A stretch of 64,000 bases of DNA from JAXLYE01 sp046351595 (GTDB taxonomy: Bacteria; Myxococcota_A; Polyangia; Palsa-1104; JAEUJZ01): contig JAXLYE010000007.1 of NCBI GenBank assembly GCA_046351595.1, positions 248,001 to 312,000 on the forward strand. Direction: 5' to 3'. Shown here piece by piece: positions 27,278 to 36,691 of this stretch. Position numbers and translations under genes: made by a program. Numbering within the stretch: position 1 is the stretch's first letter; each line of letters opens with the position of its first letter. A model generated the notes under the pieces. It was not told the origin of the DNA, did not search any database, and saw nothing but the letters and a program-made list of their open reading frames with translations.

Positions 27278-28629
27278 GCACGCCCCAGCTCGCGCTGTGC
27301 ACGCTCTTGATCATCGCGCTCCTCTTGCAGGCCGTGATCCCTTCGCTGCGGGTGGTGATCGTCGTATCGGCCGCGGCGCTCGCGTGCCTCGTCGCGACCG
27401 CGCTCGGCGTCGGCACGACCCACCAGATCCTGGCCGAGCTGCCCTGGGACGTGCTGATCATCCTGGTCGGGCTGGGCCTTTTGTCCGAGGTCTTCGTGCA
27501 GGCGCGCCTGTTCGGCATCCTGGCGGTGCGCGCCGCGCGCTGGAGCGGGGCGCGGCCGACGCGCGTGCTGATCTACTTCGCGCTGGCGATGTACGCGGTG
27601 AGCGGTCTGGTGAACAACCTGACCGCGCTCGTCCTGGTGCTGCCGGTGCTTTTGATCCTGCTCAAGCTGATGGGCGCATCGCAGCGCTACGTGTCTTGGA
27701 CGCTGGGAACCCTGTTGGTCGCGTGCAACCTCGGCGGCGCCGCGACGCCGATCGGCGACTTCCCGGCGATCCTGCTGCTCGGCAGCGGTCGCATGAGCTT
27801 CCCGGCCTACCTGGCCTACGCGGCGCCGCCGACGCTGATCGCGCTCGTGCTGCTGCTCGGGCTGGTGGGGCTGTGGGTCCGCCCTGAGCGTGTGCCGCAC
27901 TCCGATCCAGAGTCCGTTCCACAGCCCGATCCGCTGGCCGCGCGCCTGTCGGTCCGCGTCATCGAGAAGCTCTATCGCAACGTCCGCCTCGATCGCCGCC
28001 GCTTCCTGCCGGCCGTGATCGTCCTGGGCATCCTCCTTTTGCTGTGGATGATCGTCCCGGCCTCGAGCGGTATCGGCGCGGATCTGATCTGCTGGCTCGG
28101 CGTCGCGGTCCTGCTGCTGCTCAACCGCACGCTCGGCGAGCGCCTGGTCCGCACGCGCATCGACATGGAGGCGGTGCTGTTCCTGCTGTCGCTGTTCGTC
28201 ATGGTGGCCGCGGTGCGGCGCACCGGGCTTTTTGCCGAGGCAGCGCGGCGGCTGCTCCTTTTGCCCGTGCCGCCGCTCGCGCAGCTCGCCCTGTTCCTCG
28301 TGCTCGCCGGGCTGCTCACCGGCCTGTTCTCGGCGGGACCGAGCATGGCCGCGCTGCTCGAGGTCGGGCACAAGCTCGCCGAGCGCATGCCGCCGCACGC
28401 GGTCTACGTCGGGCTGGCGCTGTCGGTGTGCGCCGGCAGCTCGCTGCTGTTGACCGCCGCCACCTCGGGCCCCATGGCGCAGGCGCTGACCGAGCGCGCG
28501 GAGCTTCGCACGGAAGACGGTCTGGCGCTGCGCTTCGGCTTCTTCGAGTTCCTGCCGGTCGGCCTGCTCAGCTTCGCCGTGATCCAGGGCGTGGCGCTGG
28601 CGTTTGCGGCGCTCTGCGTGCGCCAGTAG
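27274..28629 (+). CDS. SLC13/ArsB/NhaD-type ion permease, operon gene 3
   Basis: 451-residue inner-membrane protein with about 11-12 hydrophobic helices in two halves. The first half holds SGLVNNLTALVLVLPVLL and CNLGGAATPIGDFPAILLLG, signature segments of the ion transporter superfamily that includes SLC13, NhaD and ArsB. The second half has the matching SAGPSMAALLE and SLLLTAATSGPMAQAL. Likely sodium- or proton-coupled transport of an anion or Na/H exchange; the ion cannot be told. Coupled to two soluble proteins that may regulate or power it. Confidence 0.85.
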   Translation: MSTPQLALCTLLIIALLLQAVIPSLRVVIVVSAAALACLVATALGVGTTHQILAELPWDVLIILVGLGLLSEVFVQARLFGILAVRAARWSGARPTRVLIYFALAMYAVSGLVNNLTALVLVLPVLLILLKLMGASQRYVSWTLGTLLVACNLGGAATPIGDFPAILLLGSGRMSFPAYLAYAAPPTLIALVLLLGLVGLWVRPERVPHSDPESVPQPDPLAARLSVRVIEKLYRNVRLDRRRFLPAVIVLGILLLLWMIVPASSGIGADLICWLGVAVLLLLNRTLGERLVRTRIDMEAVLFLLSLFVMVAAVRRTGLFAEAARRLLLLPVPPLAQLALFLVLAGLLTGLFSAGPSMAALLEVGHKLAERMPPHAVYVGLALSVCAGSSLLLTAATSGPMAQALTERAELRTEDGLALRFGFFEFLPVGLLSFAVIQGVALAFAALCVRQ

Positions 28630-28634
28630 GCCTG

Positions 28635-29927
28635 CTAGCCCGCGGCGGTGCGCTTCTCGGCCGCGTACAGGAAGCCCGCGAACATCAGCCCGAGCAGCGA
28701 CAGCCCGGTGAGCATCAGCATGCCCAGCCCGTAGCCGGCGGGGTTTGTGGCGCTCGCGTGCGAGGTGTCGTTGACGTGGCCGAGCGCGGCCGACACCGCG
28801 AACACGCCGATCTGCTGCAGCAGCGTCATCAGCGCGTACGCGGTCCCGAGCCGCCGCGGATCGACGAGGTAGGCCACCGCCGGCCACATCACCGCCGGGA
28901 TCAGCGAGAACGCGATGCCCATCAGGCTCACCGGCAGGTACAGGCTGAGCCCGCGCGACGCCATCATCAGGTAGACCGGCGCGATGAGCAGCGAGCCCAC
29001 CATCATGATCAGGGCGCGACGGCCGATGCGGTCGACGAGCAGGCCGAACAGCGGCGTCGCGATCATGGCGCTCGCCGGCAGGTAGCTGAGCAGGGCGCCG
29101 GCCTCGTCGCGCGAGGTGCCGTGCGCCTCGATGAAGAACTTGGTCGCGAAGGACTGGAACGGGAAGATGGCGGCGTAGAAGGTCACGCACAGGCCGACCA
29201 CGAACCAGTAGCGGGCGCCGAATCCGGCGACGAGGTCCGCGAGGGTCAGCTTGTCGGTTGCGTCCGAGGGGCGGAGGCCGTGCTCGTAGCGGCGCTCGGC
29301 GCCGTGCTCCAGGGCGTAGTAGAGGATGCCGCCGACGACGCAGCTCAGCCCGATGAGCGCGGCCAGCCACAGCGGGCGCGCGAAGCCGCCGGTCTCGTAG
29401 GCGCTGCGGGCCCACTGCGGCGAGCGGTCCGCGGCCACCGAGCCCAGGCGCGCGATGGTCAGGTTGAGCCCGAAGGCGAACGACAGCTCGCGGCCCTTGA
29501 ACCAGCGCGCCAGCACCGTCGAGACCGCGACGCAAAGCGGCTCGCTGCCGATGCCGAGGAGGAAGCGCCCGGCGAGCAGCACCGGGTAGCTCGGCGCGAT
29601 CGCGATGACCACGCCCGCGACCGCGGTGATCGCGGCGAACAGCAGCACCGCGCGCTTGGGCCCGATGCGATCGATGACGGCGCCGCCGAGCAGCAGCACC
29701 AGCACCGCGGCCAGGCTGTAGACACCCGAGAGGAAGCCGTACTGCGCGTCGCTGATGCGGTAGCCCTCTTTCAGCAGATCCGCGACCAGGCCGAGCGAGT
29801 CGTACAGGTAGTAACCGCCGAACAGCGTGGCGCTGGCGGCGGCGAGCACGGCGTAGCGATAGGCGACGCTGGGGGTCGGCGGAGCGAGCTCCGGAAGAGC
29901 GGCTTCGGCTAGTGCTGCGGCAGGCAC
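28635..29927 (-). CDS. MFS transporter, MFSD1-like
   Basis: 430 residues, 12 predicted transmembrane helices. The segment GRFLLGIGSEPLCVAVSTVLARWFKGRELSF is cut here to its key parts: GIGSEPL, ARWFKGREL and the following NLTIARLGS. These match the MFSD1 branch, whose animal member exports dipeptides from lysosomes; substrate here is open. The first start with acceptable context is GTG 29927; in-frame codons upstream run through an intergenic terminator and are not credible. Convergent with the SLC13 permease, 5 bases apart. Confidence 0.85.
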   Translation of the reverse strand: MPAAALAEAALPELAPPTPSVAYRYAVLAAASATLFGGYYLYDSLGLVADLLKEGYRISDAQYGFLSGVYSLAAVLVLLLGGAVIDRIGPKRAVLLFAAITAVAGVVIAIAPSYPVLLAGRFLLGIGSEPLCVAVSTVLARWFKGRELSFAFGLNLTIARLGSVAADRSPQWARSAYETGGFARPLWLAALIGLSCVVGGILYYALEHGAERRYEHGLRPSDATDKLTLADLVAGFGARYWFVVGLCVTFYAAIFPFQSFATKFFIEAHGTSRDEAGALLSYLPASAMIATPLFGLLVDRIGRRALIMMVGSLLIAPVYLMMASRGLSLYLPVSLMGIAFSLIPAVMWPAVAYLVDPRRLGTAYALMTLLQQIGVFAVSAALGHVNDTSHASATNPAGYGLGMLMLTGLSLLGLMFAGFLYAAEKRTAAG

Positions 29928-30020
29928 GGCGCGGACGTTATCACGGTCGCCGCGCCAGGGAAGCCGGGCAATGTGCGGCGCGGTGCGCAAAAACGCAGCG
30001 CGCAGAACCCCCGGTGCGCA

Positions 30021-30056
30021 ATAAAAAAGGCCGCGCAGGCGAACCCACGCGGCCTC
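30021..30056 (-). terminator. Rho-independent terminator after the PEGA gene
   Basis: On the minus strand: stem AGGCCGCG/CGCGGCCT (8 bp, 12-base loop), followed by six T (the A-run at 30023-30028 on the plus strand). It lies about 40 bases past the PEGA stop, so it ends that transcript before the MFS gene. Confidence 0.85.
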
Positions 30057-30093
30057 TATCAACCCTCGGGGCCAGCCCCGTCGGGCGCTCGGG

Positions 30094-32385
30094 CTAGTTG
30101 GTGAACTTCACGGTCAGGCCGAGGCGCCCGTACAGCGGCGTGTCCTTCAGCGGGTAGAAGCCGCTGAACTTGTCGGTGAACATGTGGCGCTGCGACTGGA
30201 ACGGCGCGCCCTCGAGGATCGCCCAGAAGTTGACGTTGGGCGACAGCGCCGCCTCGAACGCCGCCTGGACCATGCCGCGCACGCCGGTGAAGCGCTCGAG
30301 CACGCCGGTGCCCTCGACCTGGTAGAGCTTGTTGCTCGGGTCGTACTTCAGGCCGTTATAGCCGACGGCGGCCCAGACCGGGCTGGGGTAGCTCTCGGGG
30401 TAGGCCGGCGGGTTGCTGCCGGGGATCGGCTGCAGCTCGCCGTTGCGGCCGACGCAGCGGTCGCCCGGGTGCTCGGCGCCCTCGCGCGGGTCACCGAAGC
30501 GGATGACGCTCTGCGGGTCGTTGGCGTAGTCGTGCTGCAGCGTGTCGGCGGCCGGGCAGACGCGATCCGAGTAGACCTGCATGTACGCCTGCGCCGTGAC
30601 CTTGATGCGGTTGCCGGCGAGCAGCGTGATCGGCAGGCCGAGCTCCCAGGTGAACGAGTTGCGGCTGCGCGCGCCGCCGCCGGCCGAGCCGAAGGTGCGC
30701 AGGCCGAGCGCGAACGGGCCGCGCTGGAACCACTGGAAGCGCAGCGTCAGGCCGACGTCGCTGTCCCAGTAGAAGTTGGTGCGCACCTCGGTGCCGACGT
30801 CCAGGCCGACGACGCCCAGGGTCGGGTTCTCCTTGCGCCAGACGCCGACGTTGAGGCGGACCTGCAGGTAGTGCGGGTAGCCGACGCCGAGGTCACCGGT
30901 GAAGGTGCCGAGCGGGTTGGTCACCGCCGAGAACGACGACAGGCTGCGGCGGATCTCGGTGTAGTTTGGCGGCGGCGCCGCGGTCTTCGACAAGAGCACG
31001 CTGTAGCTGGCCTGCTCGCCGGGCTTGATGACGACGGTCTCGGTCTTGGTCTCGTAGCCGCCGAGCGAGATCTCGACGGCGTGCGGGCCGAGCGCCTGGT
31101 CCTTCTTGACGATCGGCGTGGTGCCGATGAGCTGCCCGTCGAGCTTGACGTACGCGCCCTTGGGCTCGGAGGCGATGTAGATGTCGCCGGCCTTGCGCAG
31201 CGTCAGCGTCACGGTCTTGGTCTCGCCCGGGAACAGCGTCTCCTCGGCGCTGGTCTGGCCGTAGTCGTCCTTCTTGGCGACGACGATGACCTTGCCGGCG
31301 GTGGTCTCGACGCCGGTGTCCGAGAGCGCGGCCGACTCGTCGATGCGGCGGCCGTTGACGTAGTACTGCGCGCCGTCGACCGGGTTGGTCATGACGATGC
31401 GGATGTTGCCGACGTTGCGGGTCTTGGCGTCCCCCTCGAGGTCGATGCGCTCGATCTGCGGCTTGCCCGGCTCGATCTGGACGACGCGCTCGACCGCCTT
31501 GTAGCCCTTGCCCTGGACCTTCAGCGAGTGCGGGCCCGGCGGCAGCTCGATGGTCTGGCCGGCCGCGCCGCGCGAGACACCGTCGATCAGGATCTCGGCG
31601 TTGGGCAGGCTGGTGATGACCAGCAGCGAGCCCTTCTGCGGCGCCGGCGGCGCGGTGTTGGCCATCACCTTCGTCTGCTGGTTGCCGACGATGCGCACGG
31701 TCTGCCGCCAGGGCTGCGAGCCCGGCTCCTGCCGCCGCACCTCGACCAGGTGCTCGCCCTCGGTCAGGTTCTCGACCAGCACCGGCGCCTGGCCGCGCGG
31801 CTGGCCGTCGATCATGACGTCGGCGTTGGGCGCGTCCGCGGCCACCAAGAGCGAGCCGGCGCGCACGTCCTGCGACATCATGACCCACACCGGCCGCGTC
31901 TCACCGGCCTTGACCTCGACGGTCTCGGTGTAGATCTTGAAGCCCGGCTTCTTGACCTCGACGAGGTGCCGGCCCGACGGCAGGTCGATCATCAGCGGCA
32001 CCGCGCCCGAGACCGGCTGCCCGTCGATGAAGATCTCGGCGCCGCGAGCCCCGTCGTTGGTCGCCGGGAACTTGATGTCGAGCCGCGCCGGCGCCCGCTC
32101 CATCGGGAACGTCAGCGTCTGCGCGGCGCCGATGTTCACGGTCTGCTCGACGGCCTTGTAGCCCTCGAGCTCGAGGCGGATCTTGTGCTGCCCCTTGTTG
32201 ATGCGGACCTTGAAGGCGGGGCCCGCCTGACCCTGCGGGGCTCCGTCGACGAACACGTTGGCGCCGGGAGGGACCGAGTTGATGGTGATGCGGGGCGCGA
32301 CCTGCTGCGCCTGCGCGGGGGACGCGATGGCGGCGAGCGCCATCAGCAGAGCGACTGCCAAGATCCGAAAAGGTCTAGCGGGCAT
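30094..32385 (-). CDS. Multi-PEGA protein with C-terminal outer-membrane barrel
   Basis: 763 residues. Signal peptide (1-27, ending SPAQAQ). About six PEGA-type repeats follow (residues 30-500), each with a strand pattern like INSVPPGANVFVDGAPQG, FIDGQPVSG, MIDGQPRGQAP, LIDGVSRGAAG, YVNGRRIDE and VKLDGQLIGTTP. The C-terminal 260 residues are beta-strand-rich with aromatic ends (RTNFYWDSDVGLTLRFQWF, GRLGLTVKFTN), fitting an outer-membrane barrel. PEGA domains occur in surface-layer and envelope proteins and may bind carbohydrate or other proteins. ATG 32385 is preceded by AGGAGA. The pairing with a barrel would place the repeats in the periplasm or on the surface. Confidence 0.8.
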   Translation of the reverse strand: MPARPFRILAVALLMALAAIASPAQAQQVAPRITINSVPPGANVFVDGAPQGQAGPAFKVRINKGQHKIRLELEGYKAVEQTVNIGAAQTLTFPMERAPARLDIKFPATNDGARGAEIFIDGQPVSGAVPLMIDLPSGRHLVEVKKPGFKIYTETVEVKAGETRPVWVMMSQDVRAGSLLVAADAPNADVMIDGQPRGQAPVLVENLTEGEHLVEVRRQEPGSQPWRQTVRIVGNQQTKVMANTAPPAPQKGSLLVITSLPNAEILIDGVSRGAAGQTIELPPGPHSLKVQGKGYKAVERVVQIEPGKPQIERIDLEGDAKTRNVGNIRIVMTNPVDGAQYYVNGRRIDESAALSDTGVETTAGKVIVVAKKDDYGQTSAEETLFPGETKTVTLTLRKAGDIYIASEPKGAYVKLDGQLIGTTPIVKKDQALGPHAVEISLGGYETKTETVVIKPGEQASYSVLLSKTAAPPPNYTEIRRSLSSFSAVTNPLGTFTGDLGVGYPHYLQVRLNVGVWRKENPTLGVVGLDVGTEVRTNFYWDSDVGLTLRFQWFQRGPFALGLRTFGSAGGGARSRNSFTWELGLPITLLAGNRIKVTAQAYMQVYSDRVCPAADTLQHDYANDPQSVIRFGDPREGAEHPGDRCVGRNGELQPIPGSNPPAYPESYPSPVWAAVGYNGLKYDPSNKLYQVEGTGVLERFTGVRGMVQAAFEAALSPNVNFWAILEGAPFQSQRHMFTDKFSGFYPLKDTPLYGRLGLTVKFTN

Positions 32386-32529
32386 CGGTACAGGTTCTCC
32401 TGGTCGAAGACGGTCACTCAGGGGGCGGCGTTCCGCGCAGGGGCCTTGGTCTGTCCACGTCCTGTTGAGACGAAAAGCCATGTGACCCGGCAGGATTGGG
32501 TCAGGCTGCGCAGCTATTAGCTCCTATTC

Positions 32530-34362
32530 TCATCGAATTTGTGGGCTCGGTTCAACTGGCTCGACGCTTGGACGGCGCAAGACGATCCGCAACAGGGCCA
32601 GACCGACGAGGACCGTCGACGCCATCAGCACCACCGCGCACATCGCCAGCAAGAGGCCGTGCGCCCGGCTCGGCAGCCTGAGGAAGTTGCCGGTCACGGA
32701 CTGGTAGGCCGCGGTCAGCGTCGTCACCCCGACGACCCCCATCGGCACCGCGGTGATCAGCCCGTAGCGGCGGCGGCGCGGGTGCAGGGACAGGATGAAC
32801 GCCGTGCCCACGGCCAGCGCGACCGTCGCCAAGAGCTGGTTGGCGATGCCGAGCAGCGGCCACAGCGTCGAGATGGTCCCGAAGTACAGCAGCACGCCCC
32901 ACATCGCCACCACCGCCAGCGACGAGACGAAGACCCCCGGCGCCCAGTCGTTCTTGAGGAAGCGCGGCTCGAGGCGGCCGAGCAGATCCTGCACCAGGAA
33001 GCGCGCCACGCGCGTCCCCGCGTCGACGGTGGTGAGGATGAACAGCGCCTCGAACATGACGATGAAGTGGTAGACGTAGCCGAGCAGCCGCTGCGCCCCC
33101 GGAAGCTGCGAGAAGATCTGGGCGATCCCGGCGGCCAGCGACACCGAGCCGCCCGTCCGCCCGGCCAGGCTGGTGCCGACCAGGCGCGACATCACCTCGA
33201 GCTCGACGGGGGCCATGCCCAGCTTCTGGAACGCGGCCGGCGGGACATTAATCGCGAAGTAGTCGCCCGGGTGCAGGCAGGCGGCGGCGACCAGCGACGT
33301 GACGCCGACCAGGCCCTCGAGCAGCATGGCGCCGTAGCCGATGGGGCGGCAGTCGGTCTCGCGGTCGACGAGCTTGGGCGTGGTCCCCGAGGCGATGAGC
33401 GAGTGGAAGCCGCTGATCGCGCCGCAGGCGATGGTGATGAAGACGAAGGGGAAGGCCTTGCCCTTGATGATCGGACCGCCGCCGTGGATGAACGGCGTCA
33501 GCGCGCCGACCTTGAGCTCGGGGTTGATGATCATGATCGCCAGCACCAGCACGCCGAGCGTCCCCAGCTTCATGTACGACGACAGGTAGTCGCGCGGCAC
33601 CAGCAGCAGCCACACCGGCAGCACCGAGGCGAGCAGCCCGTACGCGGCGATGCACAGCACCAGGGTCGGGAACGACAGCGTCAGGTACGGCCCCAGCTTC
33701 GAGTGCGCCACCGGATCGCCGACCGCCACCGCGACGACCAGCAGCACCACGCCGGTGATCGACGCCAGGCGCAGGCTGCCGTGCGCTCCGTGCTCCCGCT
33801 GCCTCATCATCCCGCCCATCAGGAAGGCGATGGGGATGGTCATCCCGATGGTGAAGGTCGCCCACGGGCTGGCCTCGAGGATCTTGACGACGGTGAAGCC
33901 CATGGCCGCGATCGCGATGGTGACGGTGAAGAAGATCGCCAGCGTCGCCACGGCGCCGGCCGCGCCGCCCAGGTGCGCGCGCGCCAGCTCGGCCAGCGAG
34001 CGCCCGCCGCTGCGCACGCTCGCGGCGAGGATGACGAAGTCGTGCACGGCGCCGGCCAGCGTCACGCCGATGAGGATCCACAGGAGGCCGGGCAGGAAGC
34101 CGAACTGCGCCGCCAGCACCGGCCCGATGAGCGGCCCGGCCCCGGTGATCGCCGCGAAGTGGTGCCCGAACAGCACCCAGCGGTTGGTCGGCACGAAGTC
34201 CTTGCCGTCGCTGTGCTGGTGCGCCGGCGTCGGCCGCTGGCCGTCCAGCGCGAGGACGCGGGCGGCGATGAAGGCCGAGTAGAAGCGGTACCCGATCGCA
34301 AGGACACACAGGGCGCCCAGGAACAGCGGCAGCGCGTGCAGTTGCATCACCGCAGAGTTCAT
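32530..34362 (-). CDS. cstA: Carbon-starvation protein CstA
   Basis: 610-residue polytopic inner-membrane protein. CstA-family signatures: the N-terminal YSAFIAARVLALD, TNRWVLFGHHFAAITGAGPLIGPVLAAQ (given in part), and AVHDFVILAASVRSGGRSLAELA. Members import pyruvate or peptides in starvation. A conserved C-terminal cluster (about 490-590) covers the last helices. The ATG at 34362 follows directly on a GTG; no strong ribosome site. The PEGA gene lies 144 bases downstream. Confidence 0.95.
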   Translation of the reverse strand: MNSAVMQLHALPLFLGALCVLAIGYRFYSAFIAARVLALDGQRPTPAHQHSDGKDFVPTNRWVLFGHHFAAITGAGPLIGPVLAAQFGFLPGLLWILIGVTLAGAVHDFVILAASVRSGGRSLAELARAHLGGAAGAVATLAIFFTVTIAIAAMGFTVVKILEASPWATFTIGMTIPIAFLMGGMMRQREHGAHGSLRLASITGVVLLVVAVAVGDPVAHSKLGPYLTLSFPTLVLCIAAYGLLASVLPVWLLLVPRDYLSSYMKLGTLGVLVLAIMIINPELKVGALTPFIHGGGPIIKGKAFPFVFITIACGAISGFHSLIASGTTPKLVDRETDCRPIGYGAMLLEGLVGVTSLVAAACLHPGDYFAINVPPAAFQKLGMAPVELEVMSRLVGTSLAGRTGGSVSLAAGIAQIFSQLPGAQRLLGYVYHFIVMFEALFILTTVDAGTRVARFLVQDLLGRLEPRFLKNDWAPGVFVSSLAVVAMWGVLLYFGTISTLWPLLGIANQLLATVALAVGTAFILSLHPRRRRYGLITAVPMGVVGVTTLTAAYQSVTGNFLRLPSRAHGLLLAMCAVVLMASTVLVGLALLRIVLRRPSVEPVEPSPQIR

Positions 34363-34505
34363 CACGGAGCGCCGGCCCGGGGCCAGCGCGAAACCGGCGC
34401 CCGGCTGCCCAACCCCCGCGCCGCGATGGCCCGGGGCGGGTCATTCGGGCTCAGGCCGGGCAGGCGGGCCGTGCGACCAGGCCGGACCGGGCGCGCCCGT
34501 CGGGA

Positions 34506-36068
34506 TCAGCGGCCGAGCGGCTTGACGAAGCGCGCCAGCAGGACCTTGCTGCCGGCCGCGCCGAAGTCGATGGTCAGCTTGGTGTCGTCGCCGCTCCCGG
34601 CCAGGCGCAGGATCCGGCCGCGGCCGAACTTGGGGTGGCTGACCGCTCCGCCGACGACGAGCTCGCCCCCGGTCGCCGGCGGCGCGGGGGCCGCGGCCTG
34701 GGCCGGTGCGGGCGGCGCGGTGCCGGCCTCGTTCAGCGCCCGCATCACCAGGCGGGCGTCGTCGGCGCCGCCGGCCCGTCGGTACTCCTTCTCGGCCAGC
34801 TGGTAGGGCAGGGTGCCGCTCTGGTCGGCCGCGCGCGGATCCGCGCCCACCTGCAGCAGCTTCTGCACGACGCCCAGGTTACCGAGCGACGCCGCGTGGT
34901 GCAGCGCCGTCCGCCCCTGCGCATCGCGCAGGTTGACGTCGACGCCGTGGCGCACGATGCGCTCGACGTAGCCGGCGTCGGCCAGCCGCGCCGCCGCGAG
35001 CAGCGCCGGCTTCGCATCGGCCCCGGCCTGCAAAAGGAACGTCACCAGATCCTTGCGCGCCGGGCCGCGATCGTTCGGCGGCGTCGGCCGGTCCTCGCTC
35101 GAGAAGGCGAGGGCGGTGAGCAGCGCGCGGTCGATCTGGCTCTGCGTGCCGGCGCTCTGGCTCTGCTGATCTTGCTGGTTCTGGGCGCCGGGCTCGGCGC
35201 GCATCCGCTCCAGCAGCAGCTTGGCGCAGCCCAGCGACGCGTACATCGCCGCGGCCTCGAGCGGCAGCCGATCCTCGCCGCGCCAGGAGGTGGTTGCGTC
35301 GAGCGCGGCCCCGGCCGCGAGCAGCCGCCGCACCACCGCGGTGTGCCCGTGCTTGGCCGCCAGCGGCAGCGCCTCGCGGTGCCGCTCGACGTGCGCGCCG
35401 GCCGCGAGCAGCGCCTCGACCACGTCGGCGCGCCCCATGGCCGCGGCGCTGGTGAGCAGCGACCACTCGTAGCCGCTGCCCTCCCACGCGATCTTGTTGC
35501 CGCCGTCGGGCGCTGCGCCGCGCTTGAGCAGGGAGTCGACCACCTCGATGTTCAGGTTGCAGTGGTCGAGCGGCGTGTGCCCGGTGACGTCCAGGACGTC
35601 GATCGCGGCGCCGTGATCCAGCAGCAGCGCGGCCAGTGGGACGCGGCCGTGGAAGCTGGCGATGTGCAGCGCCGTGCAGCCGAAGCGGTCGCGCTCGTCG
35701 ACGGGGACGCCGCGCTCGAGCAGGATGCTGGCGACCTCGACCGAGCCGGCGTGCGCGGCCGCGACGTGCAGCAGCGTCCCGCGACCGGTCGGGGCGCGGT
35801 CGGCGTGATCCGGCACGCCGCGCCACAGCGCCACCACGACGTTCGCGCCGTCCGAGCGATCGATGCGCGCCGCGTCGTGGGCGTCCATGCGCGCGCCCGC
35901 CTCGAGCAGCCGGCGCACCCAGTCGGCGTGGCCGAAGTACACGGCGCTCCACAGCGCCGTCGCGCCGACGTCGTCCTGGCGGTTGAGGGCGTCGGGACTG
36001 GCGAGCGCGGCCGCGACCGCGCGCTCGTTCCACTGCGTCGTGAAGAGGGACTGCTTGGTTCGGCTCAC
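34506..36068 (-). CDS. Ankyrin-repeat protein with UvrD/PcrA-type C-terminal Tudor domain
   Basis: 520 residues. About nine ankyrin repeats span residues 30-430 (for example GCTALHIASFHGRVPLAALL, GHTPLDHCN, GRTALHHAASLGNLGVVQKL), broken by a Gln/Ser-rich linker near 300-320. After a Pro/Ala spacer, residues about 465-520 read GAVSHPKFGRGRILRLAGSG and VLLARFVKPL. This is the pattern of the Tudor-like domain at the end of PcrA/UvrD helicases, which contacts RNA polymerase. No helicase part is present. The protein is cytoplasmic. Divergent from the rhodanese gene. Confidence 0.85.
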   Translation of the reverse strand: MSRTKQSLFTTQWNERAVAAALASPDALNRQDDVGATALWSAVYFGHADWVRRLLEAGARMDAHDAARIDRSDGANVVVALWRGVPDHADRAPTGRGTLLHVAAAHAGSVEVASILLERGVPVDERDRFGCTALHIASFHGRVPLAALLLDHGAAIDVLDVTGHTPLDHCNLNIEVVDSLLKRGAAPDGGNKIAWEGSGYEWSLLTSAAAMGRADVVEALLAAGAHVERHREALPLAAKHGHTAVVRRLLAAGAALDATTSWRGEDRLPLEAAAMYASLGCAKLLLERMRAEPGAQNQQDQQSQSAGTQSQIDRALLTALAFSSEDRPTPPNDRGPARKDLVTFLLQAGADAKPALLAAARLADAGYVERIVRHGVDVNLRDAQGRTALHHAASLGNLGVVQKLLQVGADPRAADQSGTLPYQLAEKEYRRAGGADDARLVMRALNEAGTAPPAPAQAAAPAPPATGGELVVGGAVSHPKFGRGRILRLAGSGDDTKLTIDFGAAGSKVLLARFVKPLGR

Positions 36069-36157
36069 CGGGAGAGCATGCCAGATCCCGCGGCCGGCGA
36101 CAGCGAGCCGACGTGCAGACTAGAATTCAGGCGAGCTCGCGACGAGCAGGTGAAACG

Positions 36158-36691
36158 ATGCGGCTGGGGCGAATCGGGCTGGTGCTGGCGGCAGTGGTGG
36201 TGGTCGGCGCGGCGATCGGGCTCGGCCTGCGGCCGCTCGGCCTGGCGCTTTTGCGCTACGGCGTCCGCGCCCGCTTCCCGGACGTGCGCCCGATCTCGAC
36301 GGCGGAGCTGGCCGCCTGGCGCGCCGACGCGGCCCGCGTGCAGCCGCTCGTCCTCGACGTGCGCGAGCCGGCCGAGTTCGCGGTGAGCCACCTCGCCGGC
36401 AGCCGCAGCCTGCCGCTGTCGCAGGCGGGGCCGTCGGCGCTCGCGGACACGCCGCGCGACCGGCCGATCGTGGTGTACTGCTCGGTCGGTCTGCGCTCGG
36501 CGATGGCGGCGCGGGCCCTGCAGCGCGGCGGCTTCACGCGGGTGCAGAACCTCGAGGGATCGATCTTTCAGTGGGCCAACGAGTCGCGGCCGCTGGTCCG
36601 TCCCGACGGCAGCCCCGCGGACACCGTGCACCCCTACGACGCCCGCTGGGGGCGGCTGCTCGTGCCCGCGCGGCGGGCGCCGCTACGCTGA
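36158..36691 (+). CDS. Membrane-anchored rhodanese-like protein
   Basis: 177 residues: one N-terminal transmembrane helix (RIGLVLAAVVVVGAAIGLG) and a rhodanese domain (60-150) with VLDVREPAEFAVSHLAGS and active loop VYCSVGLRSAMAA containing the sulfur-carrying Cys. Sulfurtransferase in the periplasm or at the membrane face. ATG 36158 is preceded by AGGTG; an in-frame start at 36113 adds residues without a ribosome site. Its end overlaps the convergent GST gene by 9 bases. Confidence 0.85.
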   Translation: MRLGRIGLVLAAVVVVGAAIGLGLRPLGLALLRYGVRARFPDVRPISTAELAAWRADAARVQPLVLDVREPAEFAVSHLAGSRSLPLSQAGPSALADTPRDRPIVVYCSVGLRSAMAARALQRGGFTRVQNLEGSIFQWANESRPLVRPDGSPADTVHPYDARWGRLLVPARRAPLR

